64,000 nt of DNA. Origin: Salvia splendens (Eukaryota > Streptophyta > Magnoliopsida > Lamiales > Lamiaceae). The stretch lies in NCBI RefSeq assembly GCF_004379255.2, contig NC_056033.1:4878172-4942171 (forward strand), in the 5' to 3' direction. A model generated the notes under the pieces. The model made no database searches and had not been told where the DNA came from. It saw nothing but the letters and a program-made list of their open reading frames with translations. This document shows, one piece after another, positions 30,857 to 42,673 of this stretch (its first letter is position 1; the number at the start of each line of letters is the position of its first letter). The position numbers and the translations under genes are program-made.

Positions 30857-32143
30857 TGGTGATTGGGAGATGAATTGCGCGGATCAAGTTATATGGAAAA
30901 ATAACCGACCGGGTGGACCAGTTTGCAAATGTCGTTGCGACTTGATCAAGGGGCTTCTCTCTCTCACAAAAATATTTATAACTCCCGAACATGCAACTTA
31001 CTTTTAACGGTAAAGCAACAAGTACAGGGTCGATCCCACAGAGAAACTGGTGCGTTGAGTGCGTGTTTAGTGAACATGGTTTGGCTGCGGCTACGCTTTA
31101 AGTTGGGAGTTTTAAACTACTGGATTAAACTAGGCGGAATGTAAACTAAGTACTGGATCAAGTGACTCATCATGATGGAAATTAGCGAATCGATCAAGTA
31201 AATGATAAACTGGAACAAAAGATTTAACTACCTAAACATGCTACGAATCTACGAAACACTTTTCCATTCAACATAATGAAAGTTCAACATTGGATCTGGG
31301 ATTTTTGAAGATAAAGATGAGACTAGAACAGTAGACAAAAATTCTGAAACAAAATAACTTTGATTTTTAACTCAGAACTCAAAACCAAACTGTGAAGATG
31401 CGGAATACAAAACAAGGACGATTCTTTAACTACGCAACAAACACGAAATTAAACAAGGCAACTAGATCTAGAGTATAAGAAAGCGAATAAAGTCGAAAGA
31501 TCCTCGGTCGGAAACTTGAGACGGTGCCGAACAAATCTCGGTCGGAAACTTGAGACGGTGCCGAACAAATCTGGGTTTCTCTGTCGCGCCCCTTCGGTTG
31601 CTCTCCTTCTAGCTAACCATTACTACTGTCTAATCTAAGCTATTTTGGAACCGGAGAAAGACTTCGAACTAGGAACATGCGGAAAAAAGAAAACTGGAAA
31701 AACTTCAACTAGCAAAAAAAACTCCTCACTATGGCATTGCGCCCTCTATTTATAGGCTCTCCACAACAACCTCCAGCTGTGATAACAACTTTGGCAGCGA
31801 ATATTCGTCCATACTGGGATTGCGCGTCTCATCCGTCGATACGTGTCCTCCTTCTAGAATGTAGTGGTCCTTGATAACCGATTGAGGATCGCTTTACAGC
31901 GCATCGGATATATGTGCCCTCTTTCTATTTTGCAGTGGTCCTCTGGCTAACTGCTTGACCATCAACTTGATCAACCCATACTCTTTTTGGCCTTTTCTGC
32001 ATTCTGCGCCAGCTTGATCAGTTTGGCCTTGCTGCCCTTGGTCAAGCGGCATTCCTGCACAATTAACACTCACTTTCCGCGTGAAACTGATCAAGTAGCA
32101 TACTTTCTACCCTTTAAACCGATGCATGAAATAGGCCTTATCA
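30857..32143 (-). mobile_element. Solo LTR (probably gypsy/Athila-like) nested in copia 1
   Basis: It has TG...CA ends (TGGTGATTGG to CTTATCA on the plus strand) and a 5-bp target duplication CTCCT at 30852-30856 and 32144-32148. Removing it would rejoin the copia frame between YRSIVG and LQYAAITG. At 1287 bp with no internal genes it is a solo LTR left by LTR-LTR recombination. A minus-strand TATAAATA lies at 31747-31754. It resembles the Athila LTR in architecture (GGTCGATCCCACAGAG block, similar length) but is not the same family. A 39-bp tandem duplication with CTCGGTCGGAAACTTGAG occurs near 31505-31575. Confidence 0.88.
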
Positions 32144-32148
32144 CTCCT

Positions 32149-35046
32149 ACAATGCTTCTGTACAGTTTAGCATCAGAGACTGGCTCACCAACATTCTTGC
32201 TTAGCTCACAACTAGAAACCATGGGTGTAGGACAACCTTTTGCACTGGTCATGTTGGCCTTCTTCAATAAATCTTTGATGTATGCAGATTGACATAAGTG
32301 AAGTCCATGCTGAGTTTTAACAATTTCTACTCCAAGAAAGAGATTGACATCACCAAGATTCTTAAGAGAGAAATAAGCATTTAAATGATCAATTACTTTC
32401 TCAATGGCTGCAGGACAGTTTCCAATAACTAGCATGTCATCAACATAGATTAGGAGATAGATAGACTCAGAACCTGATTTCCTGATGAACATTGAAGCAT
32501 CAACTTTGGACTGAATGAAGCCAAGTGTGATAAGTACTGAGTGAATGGTGAAGAATCAAGCTCTGGAAGCTTGTTTAAGGCTATAGATAGCTTTATTCAA
32601 CTTGCAAACTAGATGTGAACCTTCCTGCTCAAAACCAAAAGGCTGCTTCATGTAGATGTCTTCTTTTAACTCACCATTGAGAAATGCATTATTTACATCC
32701 AAATGTGTAATATTCCAACCAAAAGTCACAGAAATTGTAAGAATTAGCCCGATAGTGGCCGGCTTGACCACTGGACTAAAAGTCTCAGTGAAGTCAAAGC
32801 CAGGTTGTTGTGAAAAGCCTTGAGCTACAAGTCTAGCCTTGTGCCTAGCAATCTCTCCAGAAAGGTGCAATTTTAGCTTGAATATCCATGTACATCCTAC
32901 AAGGTTCTTCCCAGGAGGCAGGGCAGTCAAGATCCATGTTTTATTCTTTAGAAGAGCGGTGAACTCAGCATGCATGGTAGCCTTCCATGCAGGCAAGAGT
33001 AAGGCCTCTTGAGTTGATCTGGGAGTGTAATGTGGAGAAATGAGCAGAGTATATACTTTAGGCTTGAAGATCCCAGACTTGGACCTAGTAGTTATGTGAT
33101 GTTTGGCAGGAACTGGGTCAGCAACATGATGATCACTCAAAACAACATGAGAGTGTTGATTGCCTGAGACTGAGTGTGTATCAGTGACTGAATGATGAGA
33201 GTCAGTATGATGAGAAGAATTTGAGAAATGATGAAGTGGAGATGACTGAGGTGAACCATCACTGGGTAGATCAGCATGAGGTGATGGAGGTGAAGTAGGA
33301 GAGGAGACAATTGGAATATGGATATCAGCCGACAGTGATGTGCTTACTGGTGGAGACAATGTGTGAGAATCTGAAACACCAGAAGAGAAGATTGAAGAAT
33401 ATGGGAATACTTTCTCATAAAAAACAACGTCTCTAGAAATGATCACCCTTCCATCATGGAGAAGAACCTTATAGCCTTTGTGAGAGCCATTGTATCCCAG
33501 AAAAATAGAATTAATTGATCTGCTGTTAAGCTTGTGCTTATTATAGGGTCTGAGAAGAGGAAAACATAGACAACCAAATACTCTTAAAGCAGAATAGTCA
33601 GGCTCCTTTGAATACAATTTCTGAAACGGAGAGATATTGCCAATGATCTTGGAAGACATTCTATTTATCAGAAACACAGCAGATATAAAAGCATCATCCC
33701 AGAATTTAATAGGAAGTGAAAACTGGGCCAAAAGAGTGAGACCAGTTTCCACAACATGTCTATGCTTCCTCTCAGCTAATCCATTTTGTTGAGGAGTATA
33801 TGGGCAAGAAATCCTGTGAGATATTCCATTTTCCTTAAGAAATGAAGTTAAGCTTTGGAATTCTCCTCCCCAATCAGACTGAAAACTCTTGATTTTTGTT
33901 TGAAAAAGATTTTCTGTCAAAGCCTTGAACAACTTGAACACATCAGAGACATCACTCTTGTTTTTCAAAAGATAAATCCAGGTGAATCTTGAATAATGAT
34001 CCACAAATTAGACATAATATTTATAACCATTTCTTGAAATTACTAGGGATGGACCCCAGAGGTCACTTGGATGAGTTCAAGGGGAGAAGAAGCTATTGAT
34101 TCAGAAGAATTGTAAGGAAGTCTGTGTGCTTTAGAGATGCAACAAGAGTGACATAACTGGGTTTCATTCATTGAATCAAACGGGACATTACAACTTTTGA
34201 GAACACTTTTGACAATATCTAGAGTAGGGTGTCCTAGTCTATTGTGCCACAAAGCTAAAGCAGGGTCAACAACTTGATTTGAAGTAGCACTAGGTGCTGG
34301 TATGTTGGATATGACATTGTGTATGGCTGGACTGCCTTGATTGAAAGGAGTGGACAGAGAAGTGGTGGAGCTAGAGCTTCTCTTGATTGGTGAATGGTCT
34401 ACTAGAAAGTGGTACAACCCCTTGTCAAAAGTTCCCTTGAGCACGATTTCCCGGGTTCCCAGATCCTTGACAGAACAAAAGTCGGGATGAAACTCAAAGA
34501 AGACAAAGTTATCCCTAGCAAATTTTGACACACTGAGGAGATTCTTGGTTATGCTACGAACATGTAGGAGATTCTTTAAGGTAAGCTCCCTATTGAAACT
34601 AGAAGAATGAGGTTTAAAAATAGATTCACCAATATTAGAGATAGCAACAGAAGATCCATTTCCAAGCAAGAGACCATTACCTCCTGTGTATTCTGCACTG
34701 GTGTTGAGGTTGCTTAAATCACCAGAGACATGGTGAGTGGCTCCAGAATCTGGGTACCAGCTAGTTGAAGCATTTGAATCATAGCCAAACTCAGATGATG
34801 CTCCAGTGCTCAGAGATGGAGGAGGCCTAGCTGCAGCAGAATGCACCAGATGTGCTGATGGACTGAAGAAGCCATGTTGCTGATTTTGAGCATTCCCTCT
34901 GAACTGAGGTTGCTGCGGCTGTGGAGGGGCATAATTTTGCTCAAATCTGTGCCAACATTTTGCTGCAGTATGCCCAGGCTTGTCACAAAGTTGACACACC
35001 ACCTTGTTGTTTCCTCTGCCATAGCCTCTTCCACCACTTCATCCTC
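32149..35046 (-). pseudogene. Copia 1 gag-pol remnant (gag knuckle, protease, integrase, RT)
   Basis: From the right: gag zinc knuckle CQLCDKPGHTAAKCW (about 34990), protease with DSGATHHVSG (about 34720), integrase with a GPSL.. block then FVDHYSRFTW (about 33990), SDWGGEF and NGLAERKHRHV, then reverse transcriptase with LVGCTWIFKLK and LLIYVDDMLV. Damage includes a stop just before SGGRGYGRG in gag (about 35043), a frameshift at about 34072, a stop at about 34014 before FVDHYSRF, and a stop after KQASRA (about 32556). The element cannot make its own enzymes. Confidence 0.88.
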
Positions 35047-35231
35047 TCTGATTTCTCCTCCAACACGCTTGATCAAGTCATCGACCGATGGCTTGATCAA
35101 GCCAATCTTCTTCTCATGCATCGATGGCTTGATCGATGACTTGATCAAGCTAATCTCTTTCTCATGCATCGATGGCTTGATCAAGCCAATCTTCTTCTCA
35201 TGCATCTCTTCGATCTTGAGACTTCTAACCA
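35047..35231 (-). repeat. Truncated 5' LTR of copia 1 fused to gag
   Basis: It carries the same start (TTAGAAGTCTCAAGATCG) and GATC minisatellite as the 3' LTR, then breaks at GTGTTGGAGGAGA into the middle of gag. The 3' LTR continues past that point differently, so the rest of the LTR, the primer-binding site and the gag N-terminus were lost in one deletion. Confidence 0.8.
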
Positions 35232-35466
35232 TTTCTAATATGGTATCAGAGCGGGCCCAAGTCGATGATGGTTTTCTCTTTATCTCTTATCTACCTCACG
35301 AGTGGAAGACCGATGTCCTTTCCGGCCCACACGTGAGGGGGCGTGTTAAATTCTCTAAAAATTCTGTCTCACATCGACTTGGTGAAGATCTCATCTAATC
35401 TATATAAGTGTGGATAACCCTCCCCCTTATAAGGCCTTTTAAGGGGTGAGTGACCCATTTCTAATA
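35229..35466 (+). mobile_element. TRIM-like element relic with truncated 5' LTR
   Basis: CCATTTCTAATA is followed by the primer-binding site TGGTATCAGAGC (35241-35252), about 80 bases of spacer, a purine tract GTGAGGGGGCG (35333-35343) and an LTR starting TGTTAAATTC (35344) that ends with the same CCATTTCTAATA (35466). Only about 10 bases of the left LTR survive, cut exactly where copia 1 begins, so copia 1 may have inserted in this LTR. No coding sequence. Confidence 0.75.
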
Positions 35467-36585
35467 GCTCTAATAATAAGAACATAAATTAAGTACTCCT
35501 AATACTTAAGAACATAAATTAAGTACTCCTAATACTTATAAGTAGTATTAGGCATACATCAAACACCATATGAATGTCCGAATCACTAAATTATAAAGTC
35601 ATTCAAGGGTTATTTCATAATCAACATTTTTTCTTTTCTTTTTTATGTTCGATTTTTATTTGATTTATCATTTATGTAAACGAATTTGACTTGATTGGTT
35701 TTTTTATTTACTGTATCACTTATTTACTCTTAACATATTCATCATCGATCAATTAAATGTTTAATTACATATACCTGTATTTCTTAGTGGCTAGTCTAGT
35801 TTACTACACTTGTTTGATTTTAATGAAAAATAGTGTAGAAATTGTTAGTTTGAAACAATTAATAATGTGTATTGTTTGACGTCTTATATTTTCATAATCA
35901 ATCACTATATCACAAATTAGATTCATACGTATAACATTATATAACTTTCATTTTCATAATTCTAGTTTCTATCTATAGTCATATTTGTATTACCAAATTA
36001 ATTATATATGTTGCTCCTATTATATCACTAAGAGCATCCATAGTGGGCTGGACGATAGTCCGCCCGATACATCGGACGTGATATCGTCCGCCACTGTAGC
36101 TATGCAGACGATGCCCGATGCATCGTCCGCGGACGATAGGCTATGGAACACGTATCGGACGGACGATAGCACGCCCAATGCAATGCGTTTTCTTTTTTTT
36201 TTTAATTTTCTTAATCTAATAATACCTCACATTTTCATTCCATTAAACTTATACCCTTAATTAATTAATTAATACTAATGGAAACGGTGTACGTGTATTT
36301 TTTAGATATATCTCATGGAATCCAGTCGCACGAAATTCGAATAAAATTCATAAATATTGACCTTTACGACGCCGAAAAATCTCACCTCTGCACCAAGTAT
36401 TTGGAACGACGGTTAATTTTCAATTTTCAGTTTCCATATCGGTATCGCATTCGCTTAAAAGAATTGATTGAACCCCTAAGAAATTGAATTAAAAGCGTTA
36501 CCTTTTTTCTTTATCAGCCGCCCCAATTGCAAAAACCCCAAGCTATGATCTTTCACTGATCACCAATTTCTTCAGTCGAATTGCA
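35467..36585. other. AT-rich intergenic region upstream of GEN1
   Basis: It contains a 30-bp tandem duplication (35478-35537, AAGAACATAAATTAAG-type) and, at about 36030-36190, a GC-rich block that starts AGAGCATCCATAGTGG and is full of GGACGATAG/CCCGATGCATCG inverted motifs, probably a truncated MITE. The last 100 bases should contain the GEN1 leader. No gene seen. Confidence 0.55.
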
Positions 36586-39500
36586 ATGGGGGTTGGAGGG
36601 CATTTCTGGGATTTGCTCAAACCCTACGCCCGATTCGAAGGCTTTGATTTCCTGAGAAACAAACGCGTTGCAGTGGACTTGTCGTACTGGATTGTGCAGC
36701 AGGAGACTGCCATTAAAGGCTACACTAGAAACCCCCATATTCGCACAACCTTTTTCCGAACCGTCAATCTTTTCTCCAAGGTACAAGTCTTGTTGTACAA
36801 CAATCTTGTGCATGGACCTCTTTTGGTTATCTTTATTGTCTCGATTTTTGGTAGGAGGGATACTGAACTAAAGTAGTTTGTAAATTTGGAAGTTCTTAAT
36901 CTAGGCGATGGGAATATTGCTTTATTAATTTTTAATTCGATTGGATATGATTTTTGTATGTGTGTTTCTGATATTGAAATGGTTGTAATGTCATAGCATT
37001 GGTTGATTGTTACAGTTTGGAGCCTACCCGGTCTTTGTACTCGATGGGACTCCGTCCCCGTTAAAATCTCAGGCAAGGATAATGCGGTACTTCCGATCAT
37101 CTGGTACGGACTTGTCAAGTTTGCCAGAAACAGAGAAAGGTGTATCAGTTGAAAGGAATCGAGCCTTTCTGAAATGTATTGAAGAATGTGTGGTGAGTTG
37201 CGTACTCAAACTGCTGTGATGTGTGGATATGGATTCGCATAGATCTGCTTCGTGATTGTCTTTGCTGGTTATGGTTTTTCTGAATGGATGACTGTCATTC
37301 ATTCTAACTCATTATGTTTAGATTTTTTAGTTTCATTTTCCTGCTTTCTCAGTGTACTCAATGTGGTCAAAATGATACAAGAACAAAAATATTTTAGGAG
37401 TAAATGTTACTATGTCACTGTCTTCATTGAAATTGAACAATCATGTTTTGACTTACTAAATGTGCCTGATTAGATAATCTACATGCACATTACATTTTTG
37501 GCATTGCTCAGAGCCTTGTACTTGTTTATTTTGGAACAGTTTCTTTCTGTTTGGGCAACTTGACACCTTGAAATGAATTTAGATGTGTTTAATATAGCTC
37601 ATAACTTTAATGTTCTTAGGGTAATTCTGGAGCTATCTGATAATTCCTTTGTGTTTTGGTAGGAATTGCTCGAACTCCTTGGAATGCCTATATTGAAAGC
37701 CAAAGGAGAAGCTGAAGCTCTCTGTGCTCAGTTAAATAGAGAAGGACATGTCGATGCTTGTATTACTGCTGACAGTGATGCATTTCTATATGGTTCCCAG
37801 TGTGTGGTAAAGCGAATCCAGCGAAACTCGAAAGTAAGTTTCTCTTACTCAGTTACTTTTGGTTTGTATCTAAGATGAACTACTATTACCTACTCTCTTT
37901 TGTTGATAAAGTGAATTACACATGATTACATGAAATATATTATGTACATCTAGTGGAGAGTGTTGATCATTTGTATTGAACTTTCTTTTCTACTAGTACT
38001 AAATTTGAGAGCCACCACATATGGTGCTTATAGAACCACAAGATGGTCTTGTATATGTCCTATAGTTGATATCTTTCTTTCGCGAATAAAATGTTCTTTT
38101 CAGTTCTAGACAGCCTAAGCTCCAAATGTGCCTCAACCTTATGATTTTCTTGGAATGAAACCCCCTGCCAGCAGCGATGTTATAATATATTTCGGCTGAC
38201 TAAGATAATAAATTAATAATGTTTGAATGGTCCCCTCCAAAATGACTCCCATTAAGCACTACTTATTCATTTTATGGCCGAGGTTTTCTTGACTCCGTTC
38301 TGTTAAACTAATATTTTATCTTGCTGTAATTATTGGTATTTCAGTGTCTATATGATCTACAGTTAATGTAGCTTTCATATCTTGGACAGGAGCCATTTGA
38401 GTGCTACCATATATCTGATATTGAGACAGGTCTTGGTCTAAGGAGAAATCACTTGATAGCTATTTCTTTGATGGTTGGAAGCGATCATGATTTAAATGGT
38501 ATAAATGGAATTGGGCTTGAAACTGCAGTTCGCTTTGTCAAAAATTTTAGTGAAGATGAAATATTGAACAGGTTTGTGTTTCTCATGCTTGTCCCTTTTT
38601 AATTATCTACAAATCATTCAAAACATCACTCTTTTAATACTGCTGTTTGATTATATATTGCATGTTACTCAGGCTGCATGACGTAGCCAGAGGAGAACCA
38701 CTGGTGATCCAGGGAGACAATAGTGCTGAAGATGAATCTGCAAGCTGTTCGAACGATAAATCCTTGAAGCTAAGAATACCTCACTGTTCTCACTGTGGCC
38801 ATCCAGGAAATAAAAAAGCCCATCTCAAGTTTTCTTGTGAACATTGCAACTCAACTGCTGGCCAGAGTTGTTCTCACAAACCAGCCGGATTCAAATGTTT
38901 GTGCACTTCATGTTACTTGGTACAGAATTAGTCCTTCACTCATTCGTATTTCTTCTTCTGAATTTGAATTTTAGTTTCCTGTTCGCATCGTCTTAATCTT
39001 AGTGTGCTATCTGATTTCAGGACAGAGAAGAAAAAGCTAAGCAGAAAGACGCCTCCTGGAAACTTTCAGTTTGCCGAAAGATTGCATCACAGGAAAATTT
39101 TCCAAATGATGAAATTTTACAGATGTACCTGAGCAACCATAATGGAATTGGTACGTTGGCTAGAACTTATCATATGTCAATACGTTTTGCATGAATACAA
39201 AAAAACATGCTGATCGAGGAAATGGTAGAAGGATGGATGTTGATGTTTTAGGAATTAGATGAAGAGCTCATCTGTTGCTACTGTTTCTAACTTTCTGTTC
39301 TCTGGCAGTTTCATGTTAACGATTCTTTAATATTTTTTGTTTGGCTTTGTGACAGACGATAGGCCACATTTACGATGGGAAAGTCCCAACACGGAAATGC
39401 TGGTTGATTACCTTGCTTATCAGCAACGCTGGGAACCATCTTATATTAGGCAAAGAATACTACCGATGTTATCAACATTATATTTACGAGATATGGCCTC

Positions 39501-40163
39501 AGCCCCAACCAGTGACTTACTATATGGATCGTACAAGTTTGATAGCATTCAGAGTGTTAAGACAAGATACGGACATCAATCCTATGTTGTTAAATGGAAG
39601 AAGGCTGCTGCCAGTTTGAGGGATGCTGGCAATCCAATTCCTCAAGAATCTGATTTACCGTTGGTAGTAGACCTTGATGAACCTTTTGATCTGAGTGAAG
39701 ATACGGATGCTCCTTATATTCATATTGAAAACGGAGGTTGTTTTTTGTCGACTGATGAAGATATGGAGCTTGTACAGAAGGCTTTTCCAGAGGAAGCCAA
39801 CCAGTTTTTAAAGGAAAAGGTGAGATATTTCACTCTCTATTTGAAAGTAGTAGTTTCTTTTTTTGAATAAACTTTCCTGCATGCTGACAATAACCATGTT
39901 GTACATTACAGGAACTGAAAGAAGTGAAGTCGAAAAGAAAGAAATCAAACTCGGCCACTGAAGCAACACATGAAAAAACAGAATCATCCACATCCAGCGG
40001 AGTGCAGCTAAGCATTAAAGAGTTTTATCGTTCCTCCAAACTGCGTAACTCAAGCAAGCCTGAGGAGGATTCCGAGAAGGGATCTGGTTCCTCCAACGAC
40101 AAAAGGAGAGATCCAAGTCCAAGATTTTCCAAGTCCGCCAGACGGCGCCTTCTATTTGATTAA
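36586..40163 (+). CDS. GEN1: GEN1-like Holliday-junction resolvase / flap endonuclease (RAD2/XPG family), 605 aa
   Basis: Eight exons: 36586-36780, 37016-37192, 37663-37833, 38390-38571, 38673-38919, 39021-39150, 39356-39819, 39912-40163. All junctions have GT/AG ends and phases agree. The start MGVGGHFWDLLKPYARFEG is the family N-terminus. Active-site acids are visible: D31 (VAVDLS), D75 (VLDGTPSP), E140/E142 (KGEAEALC) and D160/D162 (TADSDAF), with a helix-hairpin-helix after GSDHD. A Cys/His cluster (PHCSHCGHPGNKK) follows, then a chromodomain-like stretch (KTRYGHQSYVVKWKK) and the conserved tail SIKEFYRS...RRRLLFD. Length is near the plant GEN1 proteins I recall (about 600-630). The enzyme resolves four-way junctions in nuclear DNA repair and meiosis. 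SEND1, the paralogue, has a different N-terminus, so GEN1 is favoured. Confidence 0.93.
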
Positions 40164-40261
40164 TTCCGCCACCATCTCGTGACACTTTGCTTCTGTAAAT
40201 TAACCTGCATTAGTCTAACATAAGGTTTCGGTTTTCCTGTTTTGGCCTTGTTGATATTGAT

Positions 40262-40545
40262 ACTCTTTTCAAGTGTAAATAGCTCTTCATGGTAGCAATG
40301 TCTCTCTCTCATGTGATTTGATTTTAATGCTACAGAAAGCAATCAAAATGGCGTGAACAAACATAATTACTCCTGTTTAATGCAGAATACTTGTGTTTTA
40401 CATGCCTCTGATACCTGAGGCCTTGTTTGGCTATGTATATAAATCTCATGCTCATTTCCACCATCTGCCATCTCTTCTTGCATTTAGTTGGTTTTGTGTG
40501 AATAAAGCACTAGAATTGTTTGCCATTACTGTTTTGTTAGTTGAT
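40262..40545 (+). repeat. GEN1 3' flank, duplicated upstream of the intact response-regulator gene
   Basis: The block with GTGTAAATAGCTCTTCATGG (40275) through CTGTTTTGTTAGTTGATTAG recurs at about 47452-47788 with small indels. In both places it is followed by response-regulator sequence, so a unit of GEN1 3' flank plus response-regulator gene was duplicated in tandem. Confidence 0.85.
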
Positions 40546-40559
40546 TAGGATCTGACATG

Positions 40560-41344
40560 CAGATATCACCTGTTTCTGATGCTGCCGTTGTTGAAACGAA
40601 CAAGGCTTCTTCCTCCGATTGAGGATACAGCGATCGTGAACCAGAAACAGAAGGATGTGGGGTTATGCGAGGAGAGAGGTGAAGACAGCAACGACAATCA
40701 CCGTAAAGTGAAGCCAGAAGTTCTTGGATGCCATTGAAATATTGGGAAATGACAGTAAGATCACAAGTCATTTTATGCAGTTCTTGACAATTTGATTATG
40801 TAGTTTTTTTCCATTATTTTAGCAACAGTTTCGTCTTGTTTTGCAGATGCGGTTCCCAAGAAAATAGTCGAAGTTCTGGGCGTTCCTGGGCTTACCAGGG
40901 AGAACGTTGCTAGCCATTTACAGGTTCGTTTTTAGTCCACATTTGAGATGATGTGGATTCAAATTCATCTTTTTTTTTTGGGTTGAATTCACAACTGAAA
41001 TCAGCATGCGTTTGCAAAGAAATCGAATCATACTATGCACATGCTATGAGATCTTCAAATTTAATGCTGGCAATGTGAGTTTTGAAATCATTAATGAAGA
41101 ATCATGTCATCAAAATAATGAGCATGTCTCATGAAATTCACTCTCCTCTCATCATCTGATTCTTCATTCAAGAAAGCTAGTTGATCTCGTTGCAGAAATA
41201 TCGCTGCTACATGAGACAGATGGGAAACAATTCAGACTCACTTCGTTGCTGGAGCACGAGGACCGGCTTCAGAGGTTTAGGCGTCCTAACACCACCTCTG
41301 ATGAGTGACATGACGCAACACAGAGAGAAACATTGTTCATCTCC
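40560..41344 (+). pseudogene. Broken copy of the type-B response-regulator-like gene
   Basis: Sequence matches exons 3, 4 and the start of exon 5 of the gene at 48009-50015: GAAACGAACAAGGCTTCTTCC (40593) aligns with the linker, GTTCCCAAGAAAATAGTCGAAG (40853) with the GARP exon, and AAATATCGCTGCTAC (41197) with exon 5. There are stop codons (for example TGA after the Ser run at 40619), a deletion of roughly 40 bases that removes the first GARP helix, and no receiver exons. A copia element interrupts it at 41344; a short continuation lies at 46301-46340. Confidence 0.85.
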
Positions 41345-41802
41345 TGTTAGTGCATGGTGTGAGCTAATTGAACAAGTTATAAAAGCTCAGGGACCTGCAT
41401 GCAATTAACTATGTGGAGTTAGTTAAAACGGTTGGGATGAGAAGTGAAGCTTGTGTGTGAGTCGAGCCATCTACCGTGGAGCTGGGAGAGTATATATACA
41501 AGATCCTAGCATAACATAGTTAGTTAAAAAAAGTTACAACAACACACTATCTTTGTGAGATCATCTTCCACATTAGAGAGTTCCGAGAGTTAGGATTTTC
41601 TCAATTGGAGTGGAGTGATTTGAGTGTGATCATTGATTGTAATTCTTTGTATTTCTCTTCTTGTTGTTAAGTGAATATAGTAGATCGTCTTCTCCGTGGA
41701 TGTAGGTCATTTTACGGCCGAACCACGTAAACTCCGATGTGTTCTTCGTTCTCGTTTATCGCTTACTCGTAGTTCTTCAATACTCGATCTACCGTGATCA
41801 CA
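41345..41802 (+). repeat. 5' LTR of copia 2
   Basis: 458 bp, with TATATATA (41491-41498) as the likely promoter TATA box. The internal region starts AAATTGGCGCCGTTTGTGGG: the expected primer-binding site position holds TTGGCGCCGTT, not the initiator-Met type. Confidence 0.92.
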
Positions 41803-41833
41803 AATTGGCGCCGTTTGTGGGAATGCGATTGCG

Positions 41834-42663
41834 ATGGCAACTGCAAAGTTTGATTTGGAGAAGTTCACCGGGAAGAATGATTTCGATCTCTAGAAACTCA
41901 AGATGAGAGTCGTGATGATGCAGCATGGGCTATGGGAGATCTTGAGAGCACCAAGGGTGGTGCGGATGAAAAGGCGTCCGCGCATGATGGTGCGGGTGAA
42001 AAAACAGCCGTTCATAGTCAGGATCTTCAAGATAAAGCCTACAACACTCTGATCCTGAGCCTCGGAGATAGGGTGCTGCGTGAAGTCTCCAAAGAGGAGA
42101 CAGCTGCGGATGTTTGGGCCAAGCTTGAGTCACTTTACATGACCAATTCTTTGGCAAATCGCCTCCATTTGAAGCAGGAGCTGTTTAACTTCAAGATCTC
42201 TGAAAGTAAAGGCGTTCTTGAGCAATTGGAAGATTTTGGGAAGTGTGTAGATGATCTGGAAATGATCGATGAAAAGATCAAAGATGAGGATAAGGCTCTG
42301 ATGTTGTTGAATTCTCTGCCAAGCTGTTATGAGCAATTCAAAGATACCATACTCTTGAGTAGAGATTCGAAGATAACATATGAGGAAGTGTATTCTGCCT
42401 TGAAGTTGAAGGAGGTGCAGAAATCTAACTCAAAATCCATTGATGCAGTAGCTGAATCTCTGCACATCAAAGCAGATGGCAAGAAATCTTCAAAGAAGAA
42501 ATGGCAGAAAAAATCTTGGAAGGATAAGTCATCTGAGGGGAAGGAAACTAGATCATGCTATCACTGCAAGAAGCCAGGACATATCAAGAAAGATTGCTAC
42601 GCTTTGAAAAGAAAGCTGGCTGAAGATCAGAGAGTTCAGGATACAGCTGATAGAGCAGGTTGA
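41834..42663 (+). pseudogene. Copia 2 gag, broken
   Basis: The start at 41834 (MATAKFDLEKFTGKNDF) hits TAG where a Trp codon is expected, then the frame changes near 41935. From there an open frame reads gag (LREVSKEETAADVWAKLESL) and a CCHC zinc knuckle CYHCKKPGHIKKDC near 42556. It ends with another frame change near 42660. Confidence 0.85.
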
Positions 42664-42673
42664 AGTTGCTCAA

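Larger units (their letters stand above)
29603..35231 (-). mobile_element. Decayed copia LTR retrotransposon 1, minus strand
   Basis: Gag zinc knuckle, protease, integrase, reverse transcriptase and RNase H follow in copia order on the minus strand, with many stops and frameshifts. The 3' LTR starts at TG 30196, after a polypurine tract (30197-30207, minus strand TTGAGGGGAGA). The matching start of the 5' LTR is at 35231, but that LTR keeps only about 185 bp and runs straight into gag. A solo LTR of another element interrupts it at 30857-32143. The left border near 29603 is uncertain because the 5' LTR end needed for comparison is deleted. Confidence 0.85.

Noticed and set aside
39337..39355. 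Start MFGFVTDD for a separate GEN1 3' gene
   Set aside because: It is intron sequence; the acceptor AG at 39354-39355 and the phase join this exon to the upstream GEN1 exons.
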